The notes under the pieces: model-generated
The model's database searches: none
Seen by the model: the letters and a program-made list of their open reading frames with translations, nothing else
What the model was told of the DNA's origin: nothing
Made by a program: the position numbers and the translations under genes
Shown: positions 27,201-35,749 of the stretch, in pieces
How positions within the stretch are numbered: the stretch's first letter is position 1
Layout: the number at the start of each line of letters is the position of its first letter
From: DSXH01 sp037446915
GTDB taxonomy: Bacteria > Bacteroidota > Ignavibacteria > Ignavibacteriales > Melioribacteraceae
NCBI GenBank assembly: GCA_037446915.1
Contig: JBBIHP010000003.1
Location: 1 to 64,000, forward strand
Length of the DNA: 64,000 nt
Direction: 5' to 3'

Positions 27201-27565
27201 AAGTAATGTTGATAAACGGATGGAGCGGTTCCGGCGGCGATGCATTCCCGGATTATTTCCGTAAAGCTGGATTAGGTCCAATAATCGGCACAAGAACATG
27301 GGGCGGATTAATTGGTATTACCGGTGCACCAACTCTAATTGATGGCGGAAGTTTATCTGTGCCTACTTTCAGAATGTATGACCCGGACGGTAAATGGTTT
27401 AAAGAAGGTCATGGTGTTGATCCTGATATCGAAGTTGTTGATGATCCATCAAAACTTGCAAAGGGAGTTGATCCTCAACTTGAGAGAGCTGTTCAGGAAA
27501 TTTTGAAAGCACTTGAGAAGAATCCTTATAAAGAGCCGAAACAACCGGCTTATGAAAAACGGTAA
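24299..27565 (+). CDS. Secreted tricorn-like protease (beta-propellers, PDZ, S41 peptidase)
   Basis: 1088 residues from the ATG at 24299, chosen because aaggggg lies just upstream and a signal peptide (MKKLFYSTVILFSFAANYYAQ) follows; an upstream in-frame ATG at 24245 would add 18 residues. Two propeller regions (25-530) contain TolB/WD-like SPDGKQIAY motifs. A Lys/Glu-rich linker lies near 550-590, then more propeller, the conserved tricorn helical segment (LVRDLFYDKNMHGVDW), a PDZ domain and an S41 serine protease core. The probable nucleophile is S978 in GWSGSGGD; the charge-relay His may be in ASHTYRGGG. It should digest oligopeptides outside the cytoplasm. Confidence 0.88.
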   Translation: MKKLFYSTVILFSFAANYYAQMDAKMLQYPDVSKTHIVFSYAGDLWTVPKEGGTATRLSSPKGQEVFPKFSPDGSQIAFSGNYDGNMDVYVMPTTGGIPTRVTNHGMADRIIDWYPDSKNLLFVNSSESGKQRFSQFYKVSPKGGLPEKLPIPYGEHASLSPDGKQIAYTNKTESFRTWKRYRGGDAADIWLFDLEKLTVDYIIVNPAGDELPMWSGRKIYFISDRGPEIRMNIWSYNLDTKELKQVTKFTDFDIHFPSLGPSEIVFEAGGKLYLLSLADEKYREVKVNVVTDAITLMPRNEKVSNLIQSLSLSPDGKRAMIEARGEIFNVPAENGAVINVTKTSGVAERYPAWSPNGKFVAYWSDKSGEYELTIRDMEKPDDEKKLTSYGEGYRYNLFWSPNSKMIAFVDKAMDIMIYDMDKDKTFKVDKGKFWYQGNLTQFKPGWSSDSRWLAYQNDLDNRSSAIFIYDTKEQKTVQATSGFYTDTNPVFDPDGKYLFFMTNRNFTPVYSDFDNTWVYPNATNLALVTLTPDILSPLAPKNDTTAIKKDEVKKEESKEVKKEEPKKEEPKKDDKTKEVKITFDNFENRIVVLPPAYGNFAGLAAVSGKLIFHRTPNTGSADRNRPLFFYDIEKREEKKIVDDVDGFTVSADGKKLAVVKSGSFSVIDVAENQKLDKKMPTAMMEMTVDPKLEWKQIFNDVWRLVRDLFYDKNMHGVDWKEMGDRYGKLVDYCVTRWDLNYILGELISELNASHTYRGGGDTDEADFRNVGYLGINWEIANNAYRIKKIISGAPWDSEVRSPLLMPGLKVKAGDYILAVNGEKLDVNKAPWAAFEGLADKSVELTINDKPTMDGAKKILVQTLSSETRLRNLEWIEQNRKYVEEKTNGRVGYIYVPSTGVGDGQYELVRMFYPQLNKEALIIDERFNNGGQIPDRFIELLNRKPLAYWAVRDGKNWQWPPQAHFGPKVMLINGWSGSGGDAFPDYFRKAGLGPIIGTRTWGGLIGITGAPTLIDGGSLSVPTFRMYDPDGKWFKEGHGVDPDIEVVDDPSKLAKGVDPQLERAVQEILKALEKNPYKEPKQPAYEKR

Positions 27566-27567
27566 AA

Positions 27568-27663
27568 AAGACGTGCCTTCTGAGAGAGCATCGAAGTAGG
27601 CATGTCTAAAAAACGGAAGCTTTGCTTTAATGCTAAGGCGGTGGACTTAGTTGGACGCCGCTG
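27568..27663. repeat. Two hairpin-forming repeats between convergent genes
   Basis: The first hairpin pairs acgtgcct with aggcatgt (about 27571-27605, one G-T wobble). The second pairs cggaagc with gcttccg (about 27614-27669) and has an inner ggcg/cgcc pair. Neither is followed by a clear T run, so they look more like interspersed repeats than simple terminators. Confidence 0.5.
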
Positions 27664-27669
27664 CTTCCG

Positions 27670-28716
27670 CTAATTAAAAATTTTATCCCAAAATTCTTTC
27701 CAGAAATTTGTGCTTTTACCGCTTCTACTTTTTCTGTAATACTTTGAATAATTATCATCTGTTAAAATTGAAACAGGACCCTGGTATATACCTCCGAATC
27801 TGTATCCGTCATAAACACGTATTGCAATTGTATTCATTGAACCAAATCTTAATAATCCTTCGGGAATTCCATATACTCTCTCTTTATCAAAATCCTTCGA
27901 ATTATTCCATCGCTTTGGAGGATTATTAATTTGTCCGGTAGTACCAATTAATTCTCCATTAATATATGTTTCGTCAAAATCATCAATCTTGCCGGCAACA
28001 AGAAGAAGCTTCTTCCCCTTTAACTTTTCCGGAACAAAAAACTCTAATCGATACCAGCAATAACCGTCGTGTTCTTTATAGCCTTGATACTCCCAATAAC
28101 CGGGGACAAACATTTTATCCCAGTTAGAATCATCATAATCTTCTTTGCTCCACAGTGGATTGTCGGAAGTTCTAAATTTCCAGACTCCTGTAAGGTTAAT
28201 ATCAAAGTATGGAACTTCAAAAATTCCGATGTCGCCTTCAACAATTCCGCCTACTTGCTGTGAATCATAAACTCGGACGGCGATCAGGTTGGTATTATCA
28301 AAATTGATTAACTCTTCAGGAATTGGATACTGCCGCCATACATTGTAAGTAGATGAATAATTCGGAGGGAAAGAACCCGAAAACCCGATGAGTGTGTTGT
28401 TAAAATAGACTTCATCAGTATCATCAATTCTTCCTAGAACAAGTGTCAGACTTCGTCCTTTTGCTTTGGATGGAATTACAAAACTTTTTCTGTACCATGC
28501 GTAGCCATTGTATCCGTGGAATCCCTCATCTTCCCATGATGATGGAACCTTAACAACTTCCCAGTTACTATCATCATAATCCGGTTTCTTTCTATCGATA
28601 TCATCGCCGATAGAAAATTTCCAGCGCCCTTTAAGCTCCACAATTTTATTCTGTGCCAGAAACGGATCCTTGCAAATCAATAAAACAAAATAAACGAGTA
28701 TTAGTCTGTATTGCAT
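27670..28716 (-). CDS. Secreted tandem glycoside-hydrolase-2 sugar-binding-fold protein without catalytic domain
   Basis: 348 residues with a signal peptide (1-21). Two homologous beta-sandwich modules follow, at about 23-165 and 172-315. Each has WKF, the motif YDDSNW, an SWE or YWE aromatic pair, W/CWYR, an ID(D/F)xDExYxNxxLIG strand and AVRVYD. This matches the jelly-roll carbohydrate-binding domain of GH2 enzymes, but the immunoglobulin-like and TIM-barrel parts are absent. It may bind glycans or act as a surface lectin. The C-terminus is basic. It is the last gene of a minus-strand group with a HEAT protein and a two-component pair. Confidence 0.75.
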   Translation of the reverse strand: MQYRLILVYFVLLICKDPFLAQNKIVELKGRWKFSIGDDIDRKKPDYDDSNWEVVKVPSSWEDEGFHGYNGYAWYRKSFVIPSKAKGRSLTLVLGRIDDTDEVYFNNTLIGFSGSFPPNYSSTYNVWRQYPIPEELINFDNTNLIAVRVYDSQQVGGIVEGDIGIFEVPYFDINLTGVWKFRTSDNPLWSKEDYDDSNWDKMFVPGYWEYQGYKEHDGYCWYRLEFFVPEKLKGKKLLLVAGKIDDFDETYINGELIGTTGQINNPPKRWNNSKDFDKERVYGIPEGLLRFGSMNTIAIRVYDGYRFGGIYQGPVSILTDDNYSKYYRKSRSGKSTNFWKEFWDKIFN

Positions 28717-28791
28717 TTTCGTGTCGATTCTATTTTCTTCAAAATAATTTACAAGAGCATTTTGTGAATTAAGTAATTCATTAAAAATATG

Positions 28792-29247
28792 TTACCGTTT
28801 TGCATCAACAATTGAACTTATAAAAGGATTATTTATATCTACAGACTTAACAAATTCATTATACATTGTTCCATAGATATGATTTAAGTTACTATCGGGT
28901 TGAATCTTAGTTAAATTAAATACCGCTTCAATTCCTTCTTCGGAACCGATCATAAATAGAGAGAGTGCAATTAACACTTTACAATTATCGTCAATATTGG
29001 AATTAAGTTTTTCAATTAACGCCGGCACAGTTTCTACTAACCTGTATTTACCAGCTAAATAAGCTGCACTTTTCATTAGACCGGTATTATCAGATTTAAT
29101 TCCTTCAATCAACATAGCTACTGCAGCTTTTCTGTTTTTGCACTTAAAATCATCCGGCATGGTTGCATTCATAGACGTAGTTAAAAGAGCCAGAGCAAAA
29201 AGAAATAAGATTCCTTTTCTTACTGAGTTTTTTTCTAACGATTTCAT
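28792..29247 (-). CDS. Secreted HEAT-like repeat protein
   Basis: 151 residues with a signal peptide (about 10-29, ending MNA). The mature part is helical with HEAT-like repeats (AVAMLIEGIKSDNTGLMKSAAYLAGKY, then ALIEKLNS, CKVLIALSLFMIGS). Such scaffolds bind other proteins; no partner is known. A strong ribosome-binding site aaggaggttc precedes the ATG. It is 136 bp after the response regulator and 75 bp before the GH2-fold gene on the same strand, so it may belong to that regulon. Confidence 0.65.
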   Translation of the reverse strand: MKSLEKNSVRKGILFLFALALLTTSMNATMPDDFKCKNRKAAVAMLIEGIKSDNTGLMKSAAYLAGKYRLVETVPALIEKLNSNIDDNCKVLIALSLFMIGSEEGIEAVFNLTKIQPDSNLNHIYGTMYNEFVKSVDINNPFISSIVDAKR

Positions 29248-29383
29248 TTTGAACCTCCTTTGTCCATTGTGAACTTATTTTTTGTTTACTTCGGTTCTTT
29301 AGACAAGATGGTTCAAAACAAAGTTGTCATACTCAAGTAATCAATTGTAAAAAGATGTCACAACCAAATAGAACACAAAATTT

Positions 29384-30064
29384 TTAACCGCTTATTAATT
29401 TATATCCGATACCGTGAACAGTAAGAATTATTTTTGGATGATCCGGGTCTGCTTCTATTTTCTGTCTTAACCGCAAAATAAAATTATCTACTGTTCGTGT
29501 AGTTGTTGCTTCCTGTTTCCAGACATATTTAAGAAGAGAATCGCGGCTGACTGTTTGATTGCGATGATTCCACAAATACTCTAAGAGTTCGAATTCCCTG
29601 TGAGACATTTGTATCTCGGTTCCGTTTTCGAATGCGTTGAAAGTTTTAAAGTGAAGTTCAAGTTTACCGATCAATATTGAATCCAAATTATTGTCAAGTT
29701 CACCCGAACGTCTTAACACAGCTTTAATTCTTGCAATCAATTCCCGCAAGCTAAATGGTTTTGTAATATAGTCATCGGCGCCAATTTCAAGTCCTACAAC
29801 CTTATCTATTTCTTCTCCTTTTGCAGTAAGCAGAATAATCGGCGTTTTATTTTTTGCTTCACGGACTTTTTTGCATACATCAAATCCGGAAAGTCTGGGC
29901 AGCATTACATCTAATATTATCAGATCATATTTACCGTTGTTAATTTTTTCTAAACCCGCAACACCATCATCGGCAGAATCAGTTTCATAACCTTCGAATT
30001 CAAGATTATCAATCAATCCCATTCTCATCGAAGGTTCATCTTCTATAATTAATATCCGAGCCAT
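29384..30064 (-). CDS. OmpR-family response regulator
   Basis: 226 residues. The receiver domain (1-120) has acidic pocket E8/D9, phospho-acceptor D52 in LDVMLPR and the conserved Lys in LLTAKGEE. A C-terminal winged helix (about 130-225) contains SHREFELLEYLWNHRNQTVSRDSLL and RTVDNFILRLRQKIE. It is phosphorylated by the adjacent kinase, whose gene ends 27 bp upstream, and binds DNA as a dimer. Its targets may include the downstream HEAT and GH2-fold genes; this is inferred from position only. Confidence 0.93.
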   Translation of the reverse strand: MARILIIEDEPSMRMGLIDNLEFEGYETDSADDGVAGLEKINNGKYDLIILDVMLPRLSGFDVCKKVREAKNKTPIILLTAKGEEIDKVVGLEIGADDYITKPFSLRELIARIKAVLRRSGELDNNLDSILIGKLELHFKTFNAFENGTEIQMSHREFELLEYLWNHRNQTVSRDSLLKYVWKQEATTTRTVDNFILRLRQKIEADPDHPKIILTVHGIGYKLISG

Positions 30065-30091
30065 TTTTACTCCGGACTAAAATTTGCAAAT

Positions 30092-31636
30092 TTATTTAAG
30101 AGGAAATTGAAGGCGGAAGATACTTCCTTTTCCCGGTTCACTTTCTACCTCGATAATTCCTTTATGTGCATCAATTATATGTTTGGTAAGAGAAAGGCCA
30201 AGCCCCGTACCTTTGGTGTTATGAACTAATCCTTTTGAAGCTCTATAAAATTTCTCAAAGATTTTTTTCTGTTCCTCTTTAGGAATACCGATCCCCTTGT
30301 CTTCAACTTCAACAACAGCATTATTACCTATTTTATTTAACCGAAGAAGAATTACCTTGGAATCCCGGGTGTATTTCACGGCATTATCTATCAGGTTAAT
30401 TACTGCTTCCGAGACTGCTTCTTCATCTGCATTGATAAATAATTTTTCGTTGGTTTGATCAAGATTAAATTCGAATCCCTTATTCAATAAATGAAAACTG
30501 TATGAGTCCGCAACACTTTTTATAAGTTGGTTAATGCAAACTTCCTTAAAATGATAATTTCTTTTACCGGCTTCGATTTGTGAGAAGCTTAAAATCTTAT
30601 TAACAATACTGCTTAGCCGACCGGTTTCATTGCTTATTATTTTATAATACTCATTTTTCTTCTCATCAGTTTTTACTCTTCCCATTTCAAGAGTTTCTGC
30701 AAACAAACTAATTAATGCAAGCGGTGTGCGCAGTTCATGCGAAACATTAGAAACAAAATCCGTTCTTATCTGTGCAAGTTCAATTTCTTTTTTGATATTA
30801 CGGTAAGCAAAATAAGCTGTAGCAATCATCATAAATGCAAAGACAAAAAATATGATAAGGTTTGATGACGTTCTTTTATCAACAAGATCCGCAACGGTTT
30901 GTTCTTTAGGTTGAATTCCCATTTGATAACCGGGCATAAGCCACAAATTTTTTCTTATCAACTGTCTTCCGGTTTCAATTGGAGCTGTCTGATAAATCTC
31001 TTCACCGCTTAAGGAATCTGAAATACTAACTAAAAATTGATCCCTGGCTACACTTTGAATTTTAGACGCAATTGTTATTTCAATAAAACTTCTTTTATCA
31101 ACAGACATTAAACAAAATTTCTCTTCTGAAAGAACAAACAGTAAATGAAGTTCTTCTTTAGATCCTGAAGAAACCGGTTCTATTTTCATAAAGTCGGATT
31201 CTCTATATCTAAAAAGCTTATTCAATATTCCTTTGTTTTCTTCAATCAGTTTTTCTAAATATTCATTTTCTTTAACGGAAGATAATTCACCTTTATCAAA
31301 TTTCAGGTAAATCTGTTTAGAAAACGAACTATCGGATAGATAAATGGATTGGACGGATTGAGATTCCCGGAAGAATTTATTTAAATCCGATTGCAATTCA
31401 TTCGGGGCGGGTTTGTTCTCTAGAATTGATTCAATACGTAAAGCCCAGCTTCTTACAATATCGTCGGAATATTGATTAACAGAGAATAAAATAGATTCGA
31501 GCTGGCTGTTATAAATTTCCTCTAAAATTTCTTCATCCCTGTTTAAGGAAGTAATTTCATAAACGCTTAAAAATAAAACGGGTAGTATGAGTACAATTAA
31601 TAGAATTAGAATAATTTTTTTTATAGGTTTGTTCAT
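30092..31636 (-). CDS. Membrane sensor histidine kinase
   Basis: 514 residues. Membrane helices at about 7-27 and 258-278 bracket an extracytoplasmic sensor domain of ~230 residues with no motif I recognise. The HisKA dimerisation domain has the phospho-acceptor H300 in SNVSHELRTP. The ATPase domain has N-box INLIDNAVKYT, G1 VEDKGIGIP and G2 GTGLGLSLTKH. It pairs with the OmpR-type regulator 27 bp downstream. The divergent VPS10-like gene starts 139 bp away, so the promoter region is shared and that gene may also be a target. Confidence 0.92.
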   Translation of the reverse strand: MNKPIKKIILILLIVLILPVLFLSVYEITSLNRDEEILEEIYNSQLESILFSVNQYSDDIVRSWALRIESILENKPAPNELQSDLNKFFRESQSVQSIYLSDSSFSKQIYLKFDKGELSSVKENEYLEKLIEENKGILNKLFRYRESDFMKIEPVSSGSKEELHLLFVLSEEKFCLMSVDKRSFIEITIASKIQSVARDQFLVSISDSLSGEEIYQTAPIETGRQLIRKNLWLMPGYQMGIQPKEQTVADLVDKRTSSNLIIFFVFAFMMIATAYFAYRNIKKEIELAQIRTDFVSNVSHELRTPLALISLFAETLEMGRVKTDEKKNEYYKIISNETGRLSSIVNKILSFSQIEAGKRNYHFKEVCINQLIKSVADSYSFHLLNKGFEFNLDQTNEKLFINADEEAVSEAVINLIDNAVKYTRDSKVILLRLNKIGNNAVVEVEDKGIGIPKEEQKKIFEKFYRASKGLVHNTKGTGLGLSLTKHIIDAHKGIIEVESEPGKGSIFRLQFPLK

Positions 31637-31775
31637 ATAAGAGTAGAAATACGAGATCTAATTTGTTTCTTGCACCGGCAAAATATCAAAAATCCGGAAT
31701 AAATACCTTCATTAATTCATTCGTTCACAATTCTATTAATAGTAATTTAGTGTATAATAAATCATTGGAGTAATC

Positions 31776-34700
31776 ATGAAAATAGCACGCACCCTGTTTC
31801 TAATTATAATTGCATTATCAATTAATATTTACGCGCAAAAGGATAAACAGCCGCCTAAGAAGGAAACATTTAAATCTTCTACTTTTTCCGGATTGAAGTG
31901 GCGTGGTATCGGTCCCGCTTTTACAAGCGGCAGAATTGCGGACTTTGCAGTTAATCCTAAAAATCACAGTGAATATTATGTTGCTGTAGCAAGCGGACAT
32001 GTATGGAAAACAACAAATGCCGGAACAACATGGGCTGCAGTTACAGACACACTTCCGTATTCAATAGGTGTTGTTGTAATGGATCCCAATAACTCGCATG
32101 TTGTATGGGTTGGAACCGGAGAGAATAACCACCAGCGCGCTCTTGGCTGGGGCGATGGTGTTTATAAAACAACCGACGGCGGTAAATCATGGAAGAACAT
32201 GGGATTGAAAGAATCACGTCAGATAGGTGGAATTATTATCGATCCGAGAAATTCCAATGTTGTTTATGTTGCTGCAGAAGGTTCCGCATGGGGACCCGGT
32301 GGTGAACGCGGTTTATACAAAACTACAGATGGCGGTAAAACATGGAATAAAGTTTTAAACATCAGCGAGAATACCGGTGTTAATAATGTTGTGTTCGATC
32401 CAAGAGACCCCGATGTAATTTATGCAACATCCGAGCAGCGCCGGAGACATATCTTTACAAAAATTGGCGGCGGACCGGAGAGTGCTGTTTACAAATCTAC
32501 TGATGCCGGTGCAACATGGGAAAAAATTATGAGCGGTCTTCCTAAAGTTGATATTGGCGGAATGGGAATTGCAGTTTCGCCCGTTAATCCGGATTATGTT
32601 TATTTGATTATGCAAGCGGCGGAAAACGGAAGCGGATTTTACCGTTCAACAAATCGCGGCGCTTCTTGGGAAAAAATGAGCGACCACCATGAATCAGGGC
32701 AGTACTATAATGAAATTTTTTGCGACCCTAAGAACGTAGACAAAGTCTATTCGGTTGAAACAGTATCTCATGTTACTGTTGATGGTGGAAGAACATGGAA
32801 AGCACTAAGTCTTAATAACCGTCACGTTGATGACCACGCTATCTGGATCGATCCGAACGATACAGATCATTTCTTAATCGGCGGCGATGGTGGAATTTAT
32901 GAAACATGGGATGGCGGAGATACTTACGATTTCAAAGAAAATCTACCCATTACTCAATTCTACAGAGTTAACGTTGATAACGATTATCCATTCTACAATG
33001 TTTACGGCGGAACACAGGATAATAACAGTTTCGGCGGTCCATCACAAACCATTAAAGTAGATGGAATTGTAAATGATGACTGGATTGTAACAAACGGCGG
33101 CGATGGTTTCTGGACTGCAATCGATCCTACAAATCCTAATATAGTTTATGCAGAATCTCAATACGGCGGAATGGTTCGTTTCGATAAAAAAAGTGGTGAA
33201 GCAGTTGGCATCCGTCCAGAACCGGGCAAAGGTGAAAAAACTTATAAATGGTACTGGGATACTCCACTTTTTATTAGTCCCCATTCCCCAACAAGAATCT
33301 ATTGTGCTGCAGAAAGAGTTTTTAGAAGTGATAACAGAGGCGATAGCTGGGCTACAATTAGCGATGATCTTTCTACTCAAACCGATCGTAATACATTTCC
33401 TGTGATGGGTAAATACTGGCCATATGAATCGGTAGCAAAAGATGTCAGCACATCACTATTCGGATTAATCGTTTCACTCGCAGAATCACCGGTTAAAGAA
33501 AATCTATTATGGGCAGGAACAGACGACGGATTGATTCAGGTTACAGAAGATGCAAAGACCTGGCGCAAGATTGAAATTCCCGAAGTTCCTAAATACACTC
33601 TCGTAAGCGATATTCTTCCGGATAAGTTCAATGAAAACATTGTGTATGTTTCATTTAATAATCATAAACGTGATGACTTCAAACCATACATTTTTAAGAG
33701 CGCTGACAAAGGCAAGACTTGGAAATCGATTGCTGCAAATCTCCCTGTTAACGGACCAGTTAATACAATCGAACAGGATTTTGTAAATCCGAATCTTTTA
33801 TTTGTCGGAACCGAGTGGGGATTCTATTTCAGTTTAGATGGCGGTGAAAAATGGATTGAACTAAAAAGCGGATTACCTAAAGTAAAAGTCTGCGATATCG
33901 TTCTTCATAAACGTGAAAACGATATTATCATTGCAACATTCGGCAGAGGATTTTACATAATTGATAATTACACACCTCTCCGTCTTGCATCAAAAGAAAT
34001 TATGGACATGGATTCTTACATCTTCCCTGTTAAAGATGCTTTAACATATGTTCAAATTGGAGGACGTTACGGACAGGGTTCAACATATTTCAAATCTCCT
34101 AATCCCGAATTCGGTGCAACAATTACTTATTATGTAAAAAATGTTCCTAAAACTTTAAAAGCTGAGCGTAAAGAAAAAGAGAAAGAATTATTTAAAGACG
34201 GTAAGCCGATACCTCAACCATCATTTGATGATTTACGTGCCGAACAGGAGGAGAAAGCACCTTATTTTATTTTCACCATAAAAGATGAAACAGGAATGGT
34301 TGTTAAGAAAATTACAAGGTCTGCTTCTGCCGGAATCAACAGAATTGTTTGGGATTTACGGTACGAAAGTACTTCACCCGTAATGGCAAGCAATAATAAG
34401 TTCGATCCGGTTGCCAGACAGAACAGCGGAATTTTTGCAATGCCCGGCAAATATAGTGTTGAGCTTTCAATGGTTTATAGAGGTGAAGAAAAGAAACTTG
34501 CCGGTCCGGCTGAATTTAATGTTGTTGTTTTAAACAATACAACGTTACCGGCTGAAAATAGAGCAGAGCTTGCTGCATTCCAGAAGAAAGGTGCAGAACT
34601 TGTAAGAACTGTTATGGGTGCTCAAAGATTTGCAAATGAACTTGCAAATAAGGTTGAAACAATCCGTCAGACAATCAACAACTCGCCGGGTGCCGCTTTT

Positions 34701-35033
34701 GACCTGATGAAGAAAGCAAATGCAATTGCAAAGGATCTGGATGAAATTCAATTCAAATTCAGCGGACCTCCGGTTGCAGCAAGTGCAGAAGAAACACCTC
34801 CAAGAGAAGTTACATTAACCGGAAGATTAAGAACCATGATCGGCTCGCAAATGCGTTCAACATCAAATGTAACTGAAAAGCAGAAGGTTGCTTACGATGT
34901 ACTTTATGAAGAGATTCAACCGGTTCTTCAGCAGCTTAAGAAAATAAGTGAAGTTGATATTAAAGGATTGGAAGCCGAACTTGAAAAAGCCGGTGCACCA
35001 TGGACTCCCGGAAGAACACCTGAATTGAAATAG
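31776..35033 (+). CDS. Secreted VPS10/BNR-repeat protein
   Basis: 1085 residues with a signal peptide (1-20, ending YAQ). Many BNR/Asp-box motifs occur through residues 60-720 (KTTNAGTTW, KTTDGGKSW, KTTDGGKTW, KSTDAGATW, RSTNRGASW, TVDGGRTW, KSADKGKTW), forming a large sortilin-type propeller. After ~750 comes a mixed region with an immunoglobulin-like segment and a helical tail. Proteins of this build are abundant in Bacteroidota exoproteomes and are often labelled glycosyl hydrolase, but no catalytic residues can be named. They accompany exported peptidases and may bind peptides or glycans. Signal for export only; no T9SS tail. Confidence 0.8.
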   Translation: MKIARTLFLIIIALSINIYAQKDKQPPKKETFKSSTFSGLKWRGIGPAFTSGRIADFAVNPKNHSEYYVAVASGHVWKTTNAGTTWAAVTDTLPYSIGVVVMDPNNSHVVWVGTGENNHQRALGWGDGVYKTTDGGKSWKNMGLKESRQIGGIIIDPRNSNVVYVAAEGSAWGPGGERGLYKTTDGGKTWNKVLNISENTGVNNVVFDPRDPDVIYATSEQRRRHIFTKIGGGPESAVYKSTDAGATWEKIMSGLPKVDIGGMGIAVSPVNPDYVYLIMQAAENGSGFYRSTNRGASWEKMSDHHESGQYYNEIFCDPKNVDKVYSVETVSHVTVDGGRTWKALSLNNRHVDDHAIWIDPNDTDHFLIGGDGGIYETWDGGDTYDFKENLPITQFYRVNVDNDYPFYNVYGGTQDNNSFGGPSQTIKVDGIVNDDWIVTNGGDGFWTAIDPTNPNIVYAESQYGGMVRFDKKSGEAVGIRPEPGKGEKTYKWYWDTPLFISPHSPTRIYCAAERVFRSDNRGDSWATISDDLSTQTDRNTFPVMGKYWPYESVAKDVSTSLFGLIVSLAESPVKENLLWAGTDDGLIQVTEDAKTWRKIEIPEVPKYTLVSDILPDKFNENIVYVSFNNHKRDDFKPYIFKSADKGKTWKSIAANLPVNGPVNTIEQDFVNPNLLFVGTEWGFYFSLDGGEKWIELKSGLPKVKVCDIVLHKRENDIIIATFGRGFYIIDNYTPLRLASKEIMDMDSYIFPVKDALTYVQIGGRYGQGSTYFKSPNPEFGATITYYVKNVPKTLKAERKEKEKELFKDGKPIPQPSFDDLRAEQEEKAPYFIFTIKDETGMVVKKITRSASAGINRIVWDLRYESTSPVMASNNKFDPVARQNSGIFAMPGKYSVELSMVYRGEEKKLAGPAEFNVVVLNNTTLPAENRAELAAFQKKGAELVRTVMGAQRFANELANKVETIRQTINNSPGAAFDLMKKANAIAKDLDEIQFKFSGPPVAASAEETPPREVTLTGRLRTMIGSQMRSTSNVTEKQKVAYDVLYEEIQPVLQQLKKISEVDIKGLEAELEKAGAPWTPGRTPELK

Positions 35034-35048
35034 TTAGTGTCGTTTTTT

Positions 35049-35097
35049 GTTTTAGTGATTTGGTGGAAGGAAACACCTTCTTTTCTGCCACTAAAAC
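35049..35097. repeat. Composite hairpin repeat after the VPS10-like gene
   Basis: Outer arms gttttagtg (35049-35057) and cactaaaac (35089-35097); inner arms gaagg (35066-35070) and ccttc (35076-35080). It continues into cactaaaacacaaaggcac, a type of sequence I recall as recurrent in environmental genomes. Confidence 0.6.
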
Positions 35098-35123
35098 ACA
35101 AAGGCACAAATATCCACAAAGAG

Positions 35124-35150
35124 AACCCTCTCTAATATTAGGAGAGGGTT
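35124..35150 (+). terminator. Rho-independent terminator of the VPS10-like gene
   Basis: Arms aaccctctc (35124-35132) and gagagggtt (35142-35150) form a 9-bp stem, followed by ttttattata. Confidence 0.85.
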
Positions 35151-35370
35151 TTTTATTATACTTTGGTCAATCTTAATTCTGTTCTGATTAATCTATCTAT
35201 TATTTTACATACTAGGTAAGTTACCCTAAATGATTTTATATAGGATATTATTTAAATAAATTCACCGTTTCATAAACAACTATTGATTATTTGTTGAGTA
35301 TAAACGAAATTCAAATAGGGGATTCGGGTTAAGGATTAATTAAATAGATTAATAGGTAAAGGAAATTATA

Positions 35371-35721
35371 ATGGATAATACAAGAGTTTACAAAATGCCA
35401 TTTGCAAGTGTCTATCCGCATTATATAAACAAAGCGGAGAAGAAAGGACGCACCAAAGCCGAAGTAGATGAAATTATTTTCTGGCTGACAGGATATAATA
35501 AAAAAACTTTGCAAAAACTGATTGACAACAAAACCGACTTCGAAACATTCTTCAACAAATCCCCTCGGTTCAATCCCAACGCTTCAAAAATTACAGGTCT
35601 AATTTGCGGTTACCGCGTAGAGGAAATTGAAGATCAACTTATGCAGAAGATTCGTTACCTTGATAAATTGATAGATGAACTAGCAAAAGGTAAACCGATG
35701 GAAAAAATTTTAAGGAAGTAA
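35371..35721 (+). CDS. DUF2200 family protein
   Basis: 116 residues, cytosolic. The sequence matches the conserved DUF2200 pattern along its whole length: MPFASVYPHYINKAEKKGR, TKAEVDEIIFWLTGY, ETFFNKSP, ITGLICGYRVEEIED and IRYLDKLIDELAKGKPMEKILR. The domain belongs to the DUF1801-like small helical proteins; its biochemical role is unknown. Weak aaagga precedes the ATG. It begins a plus-strand run with the YhfC-like membrane protein 28 bp downstream. Confidence 0.85.
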   Translation: MDNTRVYKMPFASVYPHYINKAEKKGRTKAEVDEIIFWLTGYNKKTLQKLIDNKTDFETFFNKSPRFNPNASKITGLICGYRVEEIEDQLMQKIRYLDKLIDELAKGKPMEKILRK

Positions 35722-35749
35722 TTAACTGTAATTATGAATTGCATGGAAA

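Larger units (their letters stand above)
35034..35370. other. 337-bp gap with a composite hairpin repeat and a terminator
   Basis: The first third holds the hairpin repeat at 35049-35097 and the terminator at 35124-35150. The remaining ~220 bases are AT-rich, with no reading frame or symmetric site I can support; they presumably contain the DUF2200 promoter. Confidence 0.6.

Noticed and set aside
27614..27669. Integron attC site
   Set aside because: One GTTRRRY-like word (gttggac) occurs, but the matching RYYYAAC partner and the paired L boxes are missing, and there is no cassette or integrase context.
31776..35033. Glycosyl hydrolase
   Set aside because: Common label for this family, but the chain consists of BNR/VPS10 repeats and no catalytic residues can be identified.
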